This document shows, piece after piece, positions 37,601 to 43,829 of a stretch of DNA of 52,785 bases (the first letter of the stretch is position 1; each line of letters begins with the position of its first letter). The stretch comes from an uncultured Fidelibacterota bacterium (lineage in GTDB: Bacteria; Marinisomatota; Marinisomatia; Marinisomatales; UBA1611). Both the position numbers and the translations under genes were made by a program. The notes beneath the pieces are model-generated. The model was not told where the DNA came from, made no database searches, and saw only the letters and a program-made list of their open reading frames with translations. Location: contig CAJWHU010000001.1 of assembly GCA_913041325.1 (NCBI GenBank), forward strand, positions 1-52,785. The letters are read 5' to 3'.

Positions 37601-39937
37601 GTTGCTGGAAAAAATTGACACGTCATCCAGCTCTGGTTTTGTCCTGTCATACCTAACGGCTGAAGCTCCGCTACCAACTAATCCTCCATTATAAACTCCG
37701 CTATTGCCTAAATAGTCGGTAGCAGAAGATTGTAAAGTATTTATCAGCCCCTCTGGCTCGGTTCCATTAAAAGTATACTTTGATTGAAACTGCCTTGCTG
37801 ATAAAACTGATTCGGAGGAACTATTTCCATCTATAGTTATCTCTGGCAAGTTAACATCTTCTGGGTAAGTTAATGATATCGTTATTGTATCTCCCGTTTT
37901 TGCTAAATGAGAAAATGTGTTATCAGACTCAAAACTAACAAGTGTGGGAGCTTCTGTTTCTATGTCAATTTCTAATGTAGTAGTACTTGTATTGCCATCT
38001 GCAAAATTACCAGCCTCATCGAAAAGTCTTGCAGAAAATTCTGCAGTTGCAGAATGAGCAAATTCTGGTATTGTTTCAAATGAATCTCCAAGTGCTGTAA
38101 GAGGTAGTATGCCTGGACCAGGTGGAATCTCTACTATTTCAATTCTATCGCCAATCGGTGTAAAACTATCATTTCCTAATATCTTGGATAATATCTGAAA
38201 TTTTGACCCTATTATTGCGTTTGTGTTTAGGACTTCTTCTTGAAATCTAAATTCAGAATCCTGAACAAAACTGGCATTGATAATATTTGCAGAATTATTT
38301 GTTGTTGTTAGGTCACTAGAAACTAAACCAGTTGATTCGTCAAATTTCCAATATCCTACTAGTCCTGCTTCTTGACCTGTTAAATCAATAGTCTTATAGG
38401 CTTTAATCTGGTTTTCACTTTTGGTTACATTCCAAAATCTAACTTCATCCATTAATCCGTCAAAATAACGGTATTGGCCTTCGTCATAATCGAAGCGACC
38501 AAGGGTTAAATCGCCTGAAAACCCACTCCAGTCTACGGGCCCACTATAACCACCTCTCGAGTCAACAAGAATTCCATCCCTGTAAAGCTTTAAAGTACCA
38601 TTTCCAAAGGTTACAGCAAAATGAGCCCATGTATCAACAGGCGCAGAAGCAACTACATGCTGAATATCACCGAATGCCGATTGCTCAGTTCTGAGGTAAA
38701 ACCTCCAGCCACCTGAGTATAAAAATGCTCCAAAACCGGATTGATTTGTACCTTCATCATAATTTCCAAAATCAAGAAAACCCTCGAAATTTTCAGAACT
38801 TCTTACATTGATATAAGCTTCAAAAGTAAAGTTATAGTCAACACGATACTCATTACGCATTGGTATGCTGGCATATCCTGTAGTTCCGTTAAATGAGATA
38901 GAATTCCCTGTCTCGTATTCGAATGCAATTACTGTAGTATCACTGGGTACCATCACATCTACTTGAACCTGATCGTCAGAGGAACTCCAGATTCCCACTG
39001 CACCATCTGTGCCTAAGGATAATACATTATCTGTTATGACTGGAGAAACCGGGCCAGTTACATCAATGAGGACATTACTATTATCTGTAGTCTTTCTACA
39101 TGTTGGGCCGGATATACCGTCTGATGTAAAATCAATTACGAACGAAATTGGACCATCAGTTGCATCATCAGGAACAATATACGTCGCTGTATAATCGTTT
39201 AGAATATTGCTCAGTTCTACTTCGCTTGAATTGATGAGCACAAAGGGGGAACCTGGATCTGGATTATTTGGTAATTGAAAAGCTAATGATATTGTATCTC
39301 CAGGTATAGCTTTTTGTGGATCTTCATTGCTAGAAAATATTGATGCTTCGGCAATAGATTGGACAACATCAACTCTCACATTATCCACATGCCAATTATC
39401 AATATAATAGGAATTCGATCCGTATGTTTCCCATCTAATTTGTAATGTTTGTCCCATTGTAGCATAGAAAGATTCCGTTCTTGGAAATATATCAACTTGA
39501 TCTCCGCTGCCACTACTTATTTCATAATTTAAAACTCTTATCCAGTTTGTACCATCGCTGTTATACTCAATATTCATACCATTATAATGCACATCAGAAG
39601 GGAACCCGTCGAGAGCTATTTGGAACCTTACTATTACATTTGTTGTGTCGCCAACGTTTATGATGGGCGAATACATGTAATGACCACTATACGGATGATC
39701 GTTAGTGCCAGATTGAGCTGGCCCCCAATAATAAGTTGGTGCGGGGGGAGTTGTATTAAAGCTAGTAGACCAAGTAGAAATTCTCCACTCACCTGTATTT
39801 GGCGGATATTGAGATGGGTCTGGTATAAACTCCCACCCATTGTATGGGAAACTAGAGACATTGTCGAAGGTCTCATTCAACAATTCTTGGCTGAATACGT
39901 AGGTAGTTACGCACAAAAATATAATCTTAATTTTCAT
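31616..39937 (-). CDS. Giant multidomain surface protein with dockerin-like module and T9SS sorting tail
   Basis: A secreted protein of 2,773 residues (about 300 kDa). It has a signal peptide and an N-terminal MAM/discoidin-like module (about 18-195: ETFDNVSSFPYNGW, YYIDNWHVDNVRV). A LamG-type domain follows at about 345-530 (FEAYINVRSSENFEGFLDF, GYWKFDES). Two kinds of Ig-like repeat then run to about 2,180. After these come fibronectin-III-like and Big-type modules (about 2,180-2,490) and a dockerin-like pair of calcium loops at about 2,496-2,560 (GDLNYDYDLTVED, then TPDGNSDLTDLSAFAKMW). The last 85 residues are a type A T9SS tail (NYPNPFNPVTFIEYDL, IDILGRTVKH, GVYFLYIQAG). It is the last gene of a five-gene operon; its ATG overlaps the preceding stop (ATGA). 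Probable role: adhesion or surface scaffold. The ligand is unknown. Confidence 0.85.
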   Translation of the reverse strand: MKIKIIFLCVTTYVFSQELLNETFDNVSSFPYNGWEFIPDPSQYPPNTGEWRISTWSTSFNTTPPAPTYYWGPAQSGTNDHPYSGHYMYSPIINVGDTTNVIVRFQIALDGFPSDVHYNGMNIEYNSDGTNWIRVLNYEISSGSGDQVDIFPRTESFYATMGQTLQIRWETYGSNSYYIDNWHVDNVRVDVVQSIAEASIFSSNEDPQKAIPGDTISLAFQLPNNPDPGSPFVLINSSEVELSNILNDYTATYIVPDDATDGPISFVIDFTSDGISGPTCRKTTDNSNVLIDVTGPVSPVITDNVLSLGTDGAVGIWSSSDDQVQVDVMVPSDTTVIAFEYETGNSISFNGTTGYASIPMRNEYRVDYNFTFEAYINVRSSENFEGFLDFGNYDEGTNQSGFGAFLYSGGWRFYLRTEQSAFGDIQHVVASAPVDTWAHFAVTFGNGTLKLYRDGILVDSRGGYSGPVDWSGFSGDLTLGRFDYDEGQYRYFDGLMDEVRFWNVTKSENQIKAYKTIDLTGQEAGLVGYWKFDESTGLVSSDLTTTNNSANIINASFVQDSEFRFQEEVLNTNAIIGSKFQILSKILGNDSFTPIGDRIEIVEIPPGPGILPLTALGDSFETIPEFAHSATAEFSARLFDEAGNFADGNTSTTTLEIDIETEAPTLVSFESDNTFSHLAKTGDTITISLTYPEDVNLPEITIDGNSSSESVLSARQFQSKYTFNGTEPEGLINTLQSSATDYLGNSGVYNGGLVGSGASAVRYDRTKPELDDVSIFSSNNNTKWAMVGDTVMISITGSEAILDKEAAIQGQQAEMIVIDSSIFSTRHKFSDSDNEGLVNFNISFSDSAGNDGINVVNTTDQSWVVFDKTPPEDFSTGTVSASGGNQIIDTWNSTNTSVDISIPIAENDTTLIKGKIQILAKVASNDWEIVGGLFEIDQSDVGSDKVVTITGSDIESITGFAEEDTIKFKAILFDRPGNQKYGDASTSQLVIDQIPPTISLIHIHSSNDDSTKAKVGDQIKISFTADELISAPVVNISNNEATLSNPESFIWEAIYVMSSDDSEGIIPFEIEDFIDTRGNPAAGANSTYDGSSVLFDKTKPELTQVELVTNNDWNENWAKSGEKGLINISSSEDLLTLDLTINSNNVAENWVDPRTINHEYIFSDLDEEGVVVFELVFSDSAGNNGDIVVSTTNDSYIIFDKTAPEDFTLGTVSSKGGNEVALFWNSTNTELSVTVPIDNDTTLNNGRVQILVKIGEREFEELGEQFIIEPDEVGLSKIISFEENTIRSITGFDQGAIITTSAIVFDIPGNQKNGLESENLITIEEVSPNITHVSYKSDFSDTTLATVGNQITVTIKTDEAIQEPSVMIFGNNTNINFEGGNKWSSTYTLQEQEPEGVVFFQINEILDLAGNPKEGTSMTTDGSVVVFDNTRPTLDLVRIISNNSDSTWAKVGDSILVTFIGSELLTQQSVTVSNQTADVSDLGSEKYVAVYEMKNEDPEGQVNFQIIVTDSVGLESQVVSETSNSSTVIFDKTLPLLNEVSISSTNSNNSSIAVTGDDVILLFTSTEPLLFESLIVTIAGETAVLTQEGDIFKGTLNLSGNEPGGILSYTIDFKDRASNSGIQVVSTTDDSYVNHDIVPPELLAVTIYSSNDDTTWAKEGDTVYVKFNANEPLDNLDIIISGTSSDHTDDGAAFYTGFRVLNENDDEGPISFNIEYTDLGGATGPSANSSTDQSYVKYDRTFPFLTNIRMKSTNSMIDSAGIGDLDSLFFTASEPQRNLEVQILSSSVEYEQDGLQFYSIYELAEDDPDGYITFSITLIDSAGNSTGQVIGTDDGSSVWYDGTVPTMSPVSFHSTNVNNDGVAVLGDTLILDFTSSESLSNISVSIAGIVSEINLLDGILSTYQSKRILDGSEDEGAIPFRIIFSDLVGNDGGAIISTTDGTSILFDMTPPAQFTLDSSYSSGGNIIPGYWNSSSDSIFLSVSLPLDDQSLVGGRLQPRVNFGNTDYVDLGDPIEITNIPIDGPLTVGIDENTFESIQEYSENIDVTFTMSISDRAGNVTIGNSDNRIIHIDEVLPVLTNLSISSNNVFGNKWATKSDVITISFRSSEGLNSPIFIISSDSVVQTFSEDGAEWSGIYTVKEQDSDGLVDYSVTFADSAGNIGSQVTETTDGTKIIIDNTPPEIKNIREGANELDIPYYNIADSITLYWEHEDTTSGIRESYYGLGSDSNNANINDWASVADDNYGGWNNLSLSNNSKYFGGAFTRDSVGNYSDTIWGDGITIDTEIPDTGSIIDGYWLIDLDQTPDSTRLSYRWSEFSDNVGIDYYQLAIGTYEDSTDILSWTRTDSTDSLTIQGLSLQKNILYNTYIKAVDLASNKSHIQKTDGIYFDNSVPTINAINPDFFADTSDFLSVLYTDTIKIKFNRPLYSYRIEAKSRLQDDLFYDHSYDDSLITIILSNVLTSLDTVLVVLDSAIAYNTLQMNDTIRFYSQLWGDLNYDYDLTVEDILIFNKKWPLVDLGPFENEPPYVRPTPDGNSDLTDLSAFAKMWQWRYFNLSFDTTRSLIRSESSLDITGKGSCLLIPTPKLSSMGELLIGDTDIDLKESYVSNFSNEGFIFKAYDPSNEIVQFSFANDNGIDSAIAIYLPKNASDQFSGTIQYHFFDSYGKVLLEGVSHLNINFLPEKFQVYKNYPNPFNPVTFIEYDLPNTRNVGITVIDILGRTVKHNVFKNLKPGRHTYTWNGIGDLGHEASAGVYFLYIQAGQEVSVQKMLLLK
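33400..39370 (-). repeat. Tandem protein repeats A (about 103 aa) and B (about 124 aa) within the giant gene
   Basis: The repeats were read by eye. A repeats follow the pattern SSN....WAKVGD.V.ISF...E, then EG.V.F.I.F.DSAGN, then TTD.S.V.FDKTPP. B repeats follow G.VSS.GGN...WNST, V.VPI.NDTTL..G..QIL.K, SITGF and AI.FD.PGN.K.G. The order from the N-terminus is A, B (split by LamG), A, A, B, A, A, B, A, A, A, A, A, A, B, A, giving 12 A and 4 B. Two neighbouring A-A-B blocks (about 37950-36960 and 36960-35975) are alike, which suggests duplication of a three-domain unit. Many D and N residues in the repeats are likely calcium sites. Boundaries are approximate. Confidence 0.75.
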
Positions 39938-40491
39938 TGGACTACTATTTCAGCACCTCTATCGCCATTCACATTGATTTGATTGTCATCATAATCAATG
40001 ATTCTGCAATTTTCTAAATTGTAGTGTATACTGTCAATTCCGGAACTTAAGGGGCTAAGAATTATATCAGCCAAATGCCCTGTGCCCTCGACCTCTTTTT
40101 TTAACGTATCCAAAAAGTAGGTGTAAATATCAACCTGATTAGTACCATCATATGTATACGTGAACAATGGTATAGATTGATTAGTGTCAGTGATAAATAG
40201 CCCCGGTAATATTGTATCTAATTTTAACATATCATCAGGGAACGTTAATTGTACGTGTACTCCGGAAAAGGGTTCTGTTGAATCTTTTTCAAAGACTATG
40301 TAAGAACCAATTAAAACTGAATCTGATTGTGATATAGTTTGTGTTTTTGGATAAAATACAAATGTGGGAGCGCCGATACCTCTTTCCTGATTAGCTTTAA
40401 AATCTACAGGGTTATCAAATATCTTATCGTATATGGTGCATGAAGTAAATAATATAAGAAAAAATATTTTACAATTGTTTTTTTGCACCAC
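39934..40491 (-). CDS. Lipoprotein with cohesin-like domain
   Basis: A 185-residue protein with a short signal peptide ending in a lipobox-like FTSC (Cys18), followed by TIYDKIFDNPVD, a start common in FCB lipoproteins. Residues about 40-185 look like one cohesin module: TFVFYPKTQTISQSDSVLIG, FSGVHVQLTFPDDMLKLD, PGLF, then GTGHLADIILSPLSSGIDSI and NCRIIDYDDNQINVNGDRG. In cellulosome systems cohesins bind dockerins. Here the next gene, overlapping by 4 nt, has dockerin-like loops, so it is the likely partner, held on a membrane by this lipoprotein. The fold call is from motif memory and needs a profile search. Upstream gap is 3 bp. Confidence 0.65.
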   Translation of the reverse strand: MVQKNNCKIFFLILFTSCTIYDKIFDNPVDFKANQERGIGAPTFVFYPKTQTISQSDSVLIGSYIVFEKDSTEPFSGVHVQLTFPDDMLKLDTILPGLFITDTNQSIPLFTYTYDGTNQVDIYTYFLDTLKKEVEGTGHLADIILSPLSSGIDSIHYNLENCRIIDYDDNQINVNGDRGAEIVVQ

Positions 40492-40494
40492 GGT

Positions 40495-41400
40495 TTATCT
40501 TGTAGGAGATACGCTTGTCGCTCTCCCTTTTTGGTATATATTTGTATATGGCCTAGGACCAAAAACCCATGCATGTATGGTGTTTGATATCCACCCTATC
40601 AATGATGTACCAGCAAGCGTAATGGCCATCTTACTATAGAGAACGTGATTACTCCAATCTATTTCTGCTGCATTTCTATAAAATGAAACCTTTTTTTCAT
40701 CGTCTGTTTTATTATACAGATCAGAGTTATTTAAGAAGCTCTTTGCTGACTTATCATAATTGTTATAACTGAAGATAAAAGCCGATATCAGAGAAAATTC
40801 TATCCCCCCCCAGATACCTGCTGATAATATGTTGCCGGAATACATCTGGCCCCATCCTGGTACCAAAAAGCTTCTTAAAGCTGCTCCTAAAGGTGTTTTA
40901 TCATGTTTTATTTTTTCTGGATCTAAAAATAAAACAGATTTTCTTTTTTGCTCCCACTCATTTTGTATTTCCGTCAAAATTTTGCCAACCCATAGATTCA
41001 ACTCATTAAAAATTCTATCTTCATAGTTACTAACATTAATCATTCTTCTACTTATTAAACCTCCAGATAGAGTATTAAAAAATAATCCCTCAATAACAAG
41101 CTTATCACCTTCATATTTAATATCATTATATACGACATAATCAACATTATAATTTTCACCTAAATTTTTAATTTTTTCCATATGCTTTCCAGCAGGATTT
41201 AGTTCAATTTTAATATCTTGAAATATATCAGGGACGTGGGTCTGAAAATTAAACGAGGCTTGTTCAAAATTTTGGGTTAAAGATTCGTCAATTCCAGATA
41301 TGGGCTCATTAAGTTTATTTAGAACTAAATACGTTCTGCCTTGGTCCATAGCCCATGCTGCATAAAAAACTGAAAAAAGTATGGTGAAAATATATTTCAA
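40495..41400 (-). CDS. DUF5683-domain membrane protein
   Basis: A 301-residue protein with a signal peptide (YIFTILFSVFYAAWA). A periplasmic part at about 20-160 may be a nucleotide-free alpha/beta domain (NYNVDYVVYNDIKYEGDK, LVIEGLFFNTLSGGLI). The DUF5683-like membrane part starts near 175: TPLGAALRSFLVPGWGQMYS, then SAGIWGGIEFSLISAFIF, then a later helix LAGTSLIGWISNTIHAWVFG. DUF5683 is common in FCB envelope operons and its function is not established. It is the third gene of the five-gene operon, 5 bp after the PEGA gene and 3 bp before the cohesin-like gene. Confidence 0.8.
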   Translation of the reverse strand: MKYIFTILFSVFYAAWAMDQGRTYLVLNKLNEPISGIDESLTQNFEQASFNFQTHVPDIFQDIKIELNPAGKHMEKIKNLGENYNVDYVVYNDIKYEGDKLVIEGLFFNTLSGGLISRRMINVSNYEDRIFNELNLWVGKILTEIQNEWEQKRKSVLFLDPEKIKHDKTPLGAALRSFLVPGWGQMYSGNILSAGIWGGIEFSLISAFIFSYNNYDKSAKSFLNNSDLYNKTDDEKKVSFYRNAAEIDWSNHVLYSKMAITLAGTSLIGWISNTIHAWVFGPRPYTNIYQKGRATSVSPTR

Positions 41401-41405
41401 GGTAA

Positions 41406-41885
41406 TTACTTTGAATTCAATGATTTTTTTAACAAGTAGTTATATTTTTTTGGCTGATCAACAACAATAGTTTGTTCATCAATAATCTCTCCAATCTTAA
41501 AAACCCGTAGTTCATGATTCCCCGCTTCTAATCTCAACCTTATCGATTGCGCGTCCCATTGATGTTCACCGTTTAATTCAAAGACTAAACTTTTTTCCTC
41601 AGTCACAAACTTGCATTCATAAATTGGGTTCATGAAAAAATCTAATTCAATAGCTTGCGCGGAGTTAACTAGAACGTCATATGTTATGGGTGCATAGCCA
41701 TTTTTTTTTATTTCAAATTTATGTACACCCGGCGAAATACGTTCATTTCTTATTGGCGAAATTCCCAGCTTTACACCGTCTAAATAAACTTCAACTTTCT
41801 TCGGAATTGTGTTGATGTCTAGTTTAACCTGAGCAAAGACAAATGGCGCACTTAGGAAAAAGAAAATTAAACTCAAATTCTTCAA
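41406..41885 (-). CDS. Exported PEGA-domain protein
   Basis: A 159-residue exported protein. The signal peptide is LSLIFFFLSAPFVFAQ. A PEGA domain occupies about residues 22-85: LDINTIPKKVEVYLDGVKLG, ISPGVHKFEIKKNGYAP. A second beta-rich half (CKFVTEEKSLVFELNGE, IRLRLEAGNHELRVFKIG) may be a related domain. PEGA domains occur on bacterial surface or periplasmic proteins and probably mediate wall or protein contacts. It is the second gene of the operon, 4 bp after the SH3-domain lipoprotein gene. Confidence 0.85.
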   Translation of the reverse strand: MKNLSLIFFFLSAPFVFAQVKLDINTIPKKVEVYLDGVKLGISPIRNERISPGVHKFEIKKNGYAPITYDVLVNSAQAIELDFFMNPIYECKFVTEEKSLVFELNGEHQWDAQSIRLRLEAGNHELRVFKIGEIIDEQTIVVDQPKKYNYLLKKSLNSK

Positions 41886-41889
41886 AACC

Positions 41890-42873
41890 TTAATCTCCGT
41901 GTGTCAATTTGTAAATATTTTTCATATTAACTAGCCTTAGATCAGAGCGATTTATCCAGCCTTCCATTTTTATATTTTTATCATTAGAAAGTTCTACTTC
42001 GATCGAACCAAAATATTCTCCAGGTGTTACTCTATCGACAGAAATGATCTCACCTTGCTCTAATAAGAATAGAGTTTCTGATCCAATATCAGGTCCGTCT
42101 CGAAAATGAACATTACTCTTATTTGTCATGTAGAGAGGCTCTTTCATCTCTTCACTTGGCCCCAGTGCAATATCTAACTGAATTTTTCTTTCTTCCTGAA
42201 AATCGAGTTTTCTTTTGAAAGGTTTAAAGATCAAATTATCTCCGGCAACTAAACGTAAATGATCGGCGAATCTATATTCACCAGGGACTGCTATTTGGTA
42301 ATAGCCAAATTCGTTTGAACTAGTTTGGTAAATAATATTGTCAAAGTTTTGAATAGATATATCAACTTCAGATATGATACTATCATTAGTATTAAGACGT
42401 GTATAACCTGAAACAATTAACTGCCCAATGCGGATAGTCTTTGTAGGAAGTAAAATTCGACCAAATTGTATTCCTTTAAAACGTACATTAAGAGGATCAA
42501 AGTTGCGGTCCTGAGGAATTATTTTAATTAAATTTGTTTTGTCCCTTATGTCTAATACTCCTTGAGGAAGGTAGGCGAGAAACTCTTTTGGTGCTTCTTG
42601 CAATATGGATATTACTGGATGAGCGGTATCACCCTGAGAGTAGACTTTAAATAGAATGTTTTCAGGGATTGCTCCCTCATATTTTATCGGTAAAATTAAT
42701 TGTATCTCACCATATTCGTAGGTTACGGATATTAGAGGTTGTCTATCATTGTATATGACATCCGGATACAATGGGGCTTTGAATGATACGCAACTAATTA
42801 ACATACTAATAGCTGCAATTAAATAAACCTTTTTTGCCTCGATTAGAAAAACCATTATCCTCTTAAAACTCAA
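41890..42873 (-). CDS. Lipoprotein with carboxypeptidase-regulatory-like and SH3-like domains
   Basis: A 327-residue lipoprotein. The signal peptide (VYLIAAISMLIS) ends at a lipobox LISC. Residues about 145-225 look like a carboxypeptidase-D regulatory-like beta sandwich (LIVSGYTRLNTNDS, SSNEFGYYQIAVPGEYR). Residues about 245-320 match a bacterial SH3 domain (NKSNVHFRDGPDIGSETLFL, GWINRSDLRLV), a fold that often binds peptidoglycan or peptides. It is the first gene of the five-gene minus-strand operon, so the promoter is expected in the 354 bp gap shared with the divergent ECF sigma gene. Confidence 0.78.
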   Translation of the reverse strand: MSFKRIMVFLIEAKKVYLIAAISMLISCVSFKAPLYPDVIYNDRQPLISVTYEYGEIQLILPIKYEGAIPENILFKVYSQGDTAHPVISILQEAPKEFLAYLPQGVLDIRDKTNLIKIIPQDRNFDPLNVRFKGIQFGRILLPTKTIRIGQLIVSGYTRLNTNDSIISEVDISIQNFDNIIYQTSSNEFGYYQIAVPGEYRFADHLRLVAGDNLIFKPFKRKLDFQEERKIQLDIALGPSEEMKEPLYMTNKSNVHFRDGPDIGSETLFLLEQGEIISVDRVTPGEYFGSIEVELSNDKNIKMEGWINRSDLRLVNMKNIYKLTHGD

Positions 42874-43227
42874 TTGAATATTTCAAAGTGAACAGCACGC
42901 CTACCTATCTCTATACTCTAATTAAAGTTTAAACTCTATTCTCTGTTTAATCCAAGAATTTCATAAGTAGAAAAATTATTTCTAATTTTTTGATATTGCT
43001 CAGGTTCATCATCAAAAATATTTTTCAACTACGTTAACTAATTTTTTAGTAAAATTAGTATTCATTAAGAATACGGTCTATTTGTGTTGTCTGTAATAAA
43101 TATTTTTTATCTCTTTTTTGATGTGCATGCATGGTCTAAAGGATATGGAATAATAAGAACATTTGATATTCTCTTGCTCTAATAAACTACTGCAAACAAG
43201 AAAATAAAGGTTTGTTAAATATCTAAA
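42874..43227 (+). promoter_or_regulatory. Divergent intergenic region between envelope operon and ECF sigma gene, with two adjacent hairpins
   Basis: A 354 bp AT-rich gap with no gene that I can support. It must carry the promoters of the minus-strand operon and of the ECF sigma gene. It holds two back-to-back inverted repeats: ACTAATTTT/AAAATTAGT at 43037-43045 and 43051-43059 with a five-base loop, and GTATTC/GAATAC at 43058-43063 and 43069-43074 with a five-base loop. They overlap by two bases, so they could form alternative structures. Neither is followed by a T run, so operators or attenuation elements fit better than terminators. I could not assign -10/-35 elements. Confidence 0.45.
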
Positions 43228-43773
43228 ATGTCTGAACAAGAAAAAGATTTGCTATTGAGGGTCAAAAATTCTGATAAGAAAGCATTTCAAAATCTATTTT
43301 CTAATTACCATGACACTTTATTCCGCTTTGTAGCATACCGTGTACGTGATAGTGATTTGGCAGAGGATATAACACAAGAAACATTCTTTCGGGTCTGGAA
43401 GAAACGTTCATCATTAATTCCAAAAAAATCATTCTTCTCTCTAATTGCCCGTATAGCAACAAATCTCTGCTACGACCACTTCCGACATATTGAAGTTAGA
43501 AATAGGCATGAAGACCAAATCCCTCAATATGGCAAATCACATTATGATGATCCTGAATCTGTCAACCAGGCTAATATGCTCCAAGAAAAAATAAATAGGA
43601 TTGTCAACCAAGATCTTCCTGAAAAATGTCGTGCAATATTTATTCTTAGTCGTATGGAGGGGTATACTAACCCTGAAATAGCAACTATGTTAAATTTGAG
43701 CCTTAGAACAGTCGAAAATCAAATTTATCGCGCTTTAAAAGTTTTGAAAGCGAGGCTAGAAAATTATTTGTGA
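43228..43773 (+). CDS. ECF-family RNA polymerase sigma factor
   Basis: A 181-residue sigma-70 factor of the ECF class with only regions 2 and 4. Region 2 (about 20-90) has FSNYHDTLFRFVAYRVRDSD and AEDITQETFFRVWKK. Region 4 (about 128-175) has LPEKCRAIFILSRMEGYTNP, LNLSLRTVENQIYRALKVLK. It is followed by a FecR anti-sigma gene and a TonB receptor with an STN domain, so it belongs to the FecI-like, cell-surface-signalled type. In this design the receptor senses a ligand outside, and the anti-sigma frees the sigma to transcribe its target genes. The gap to fecR is 56 bp. Confidence 0.93.
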   Translation: MSEQEKDLLLRVKNSDKKAFQNLFSNYHDTLFRFVAYRVRDSDLAEDITQETFFRVWKKRSSLIPKKSFFSLIARIATNLCYDHFRHIEVRNRHEDQIPQYGKSHYDDPESVNQANMLQEKINRIVNQDLPEKCRAIFILSRMEGYTNPEIATMLNLSLRTVENQIYRALKVLKARLENYL

Positions 43774-43829
43774 GTAAAATCACAATTCTCCGCGTTAATT
43801 ATGTGCTCAGTAAAAACTAGTAGACGTAA

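Noticed and set aside
31616..39937. The giant-gene repeats as a CRISPR or DNA-level tandem repeat
   Set aside because: The repetition is at protein level with diverged DNA; no short identical repeats with unique spacers are present.
39587..39982. 131-codon plus-strand frame opposite the N-terminus of the giant protein
   Set aside because: It lies wholly over convincing minus-strand coding sequence and has a composition unlike a real protein.
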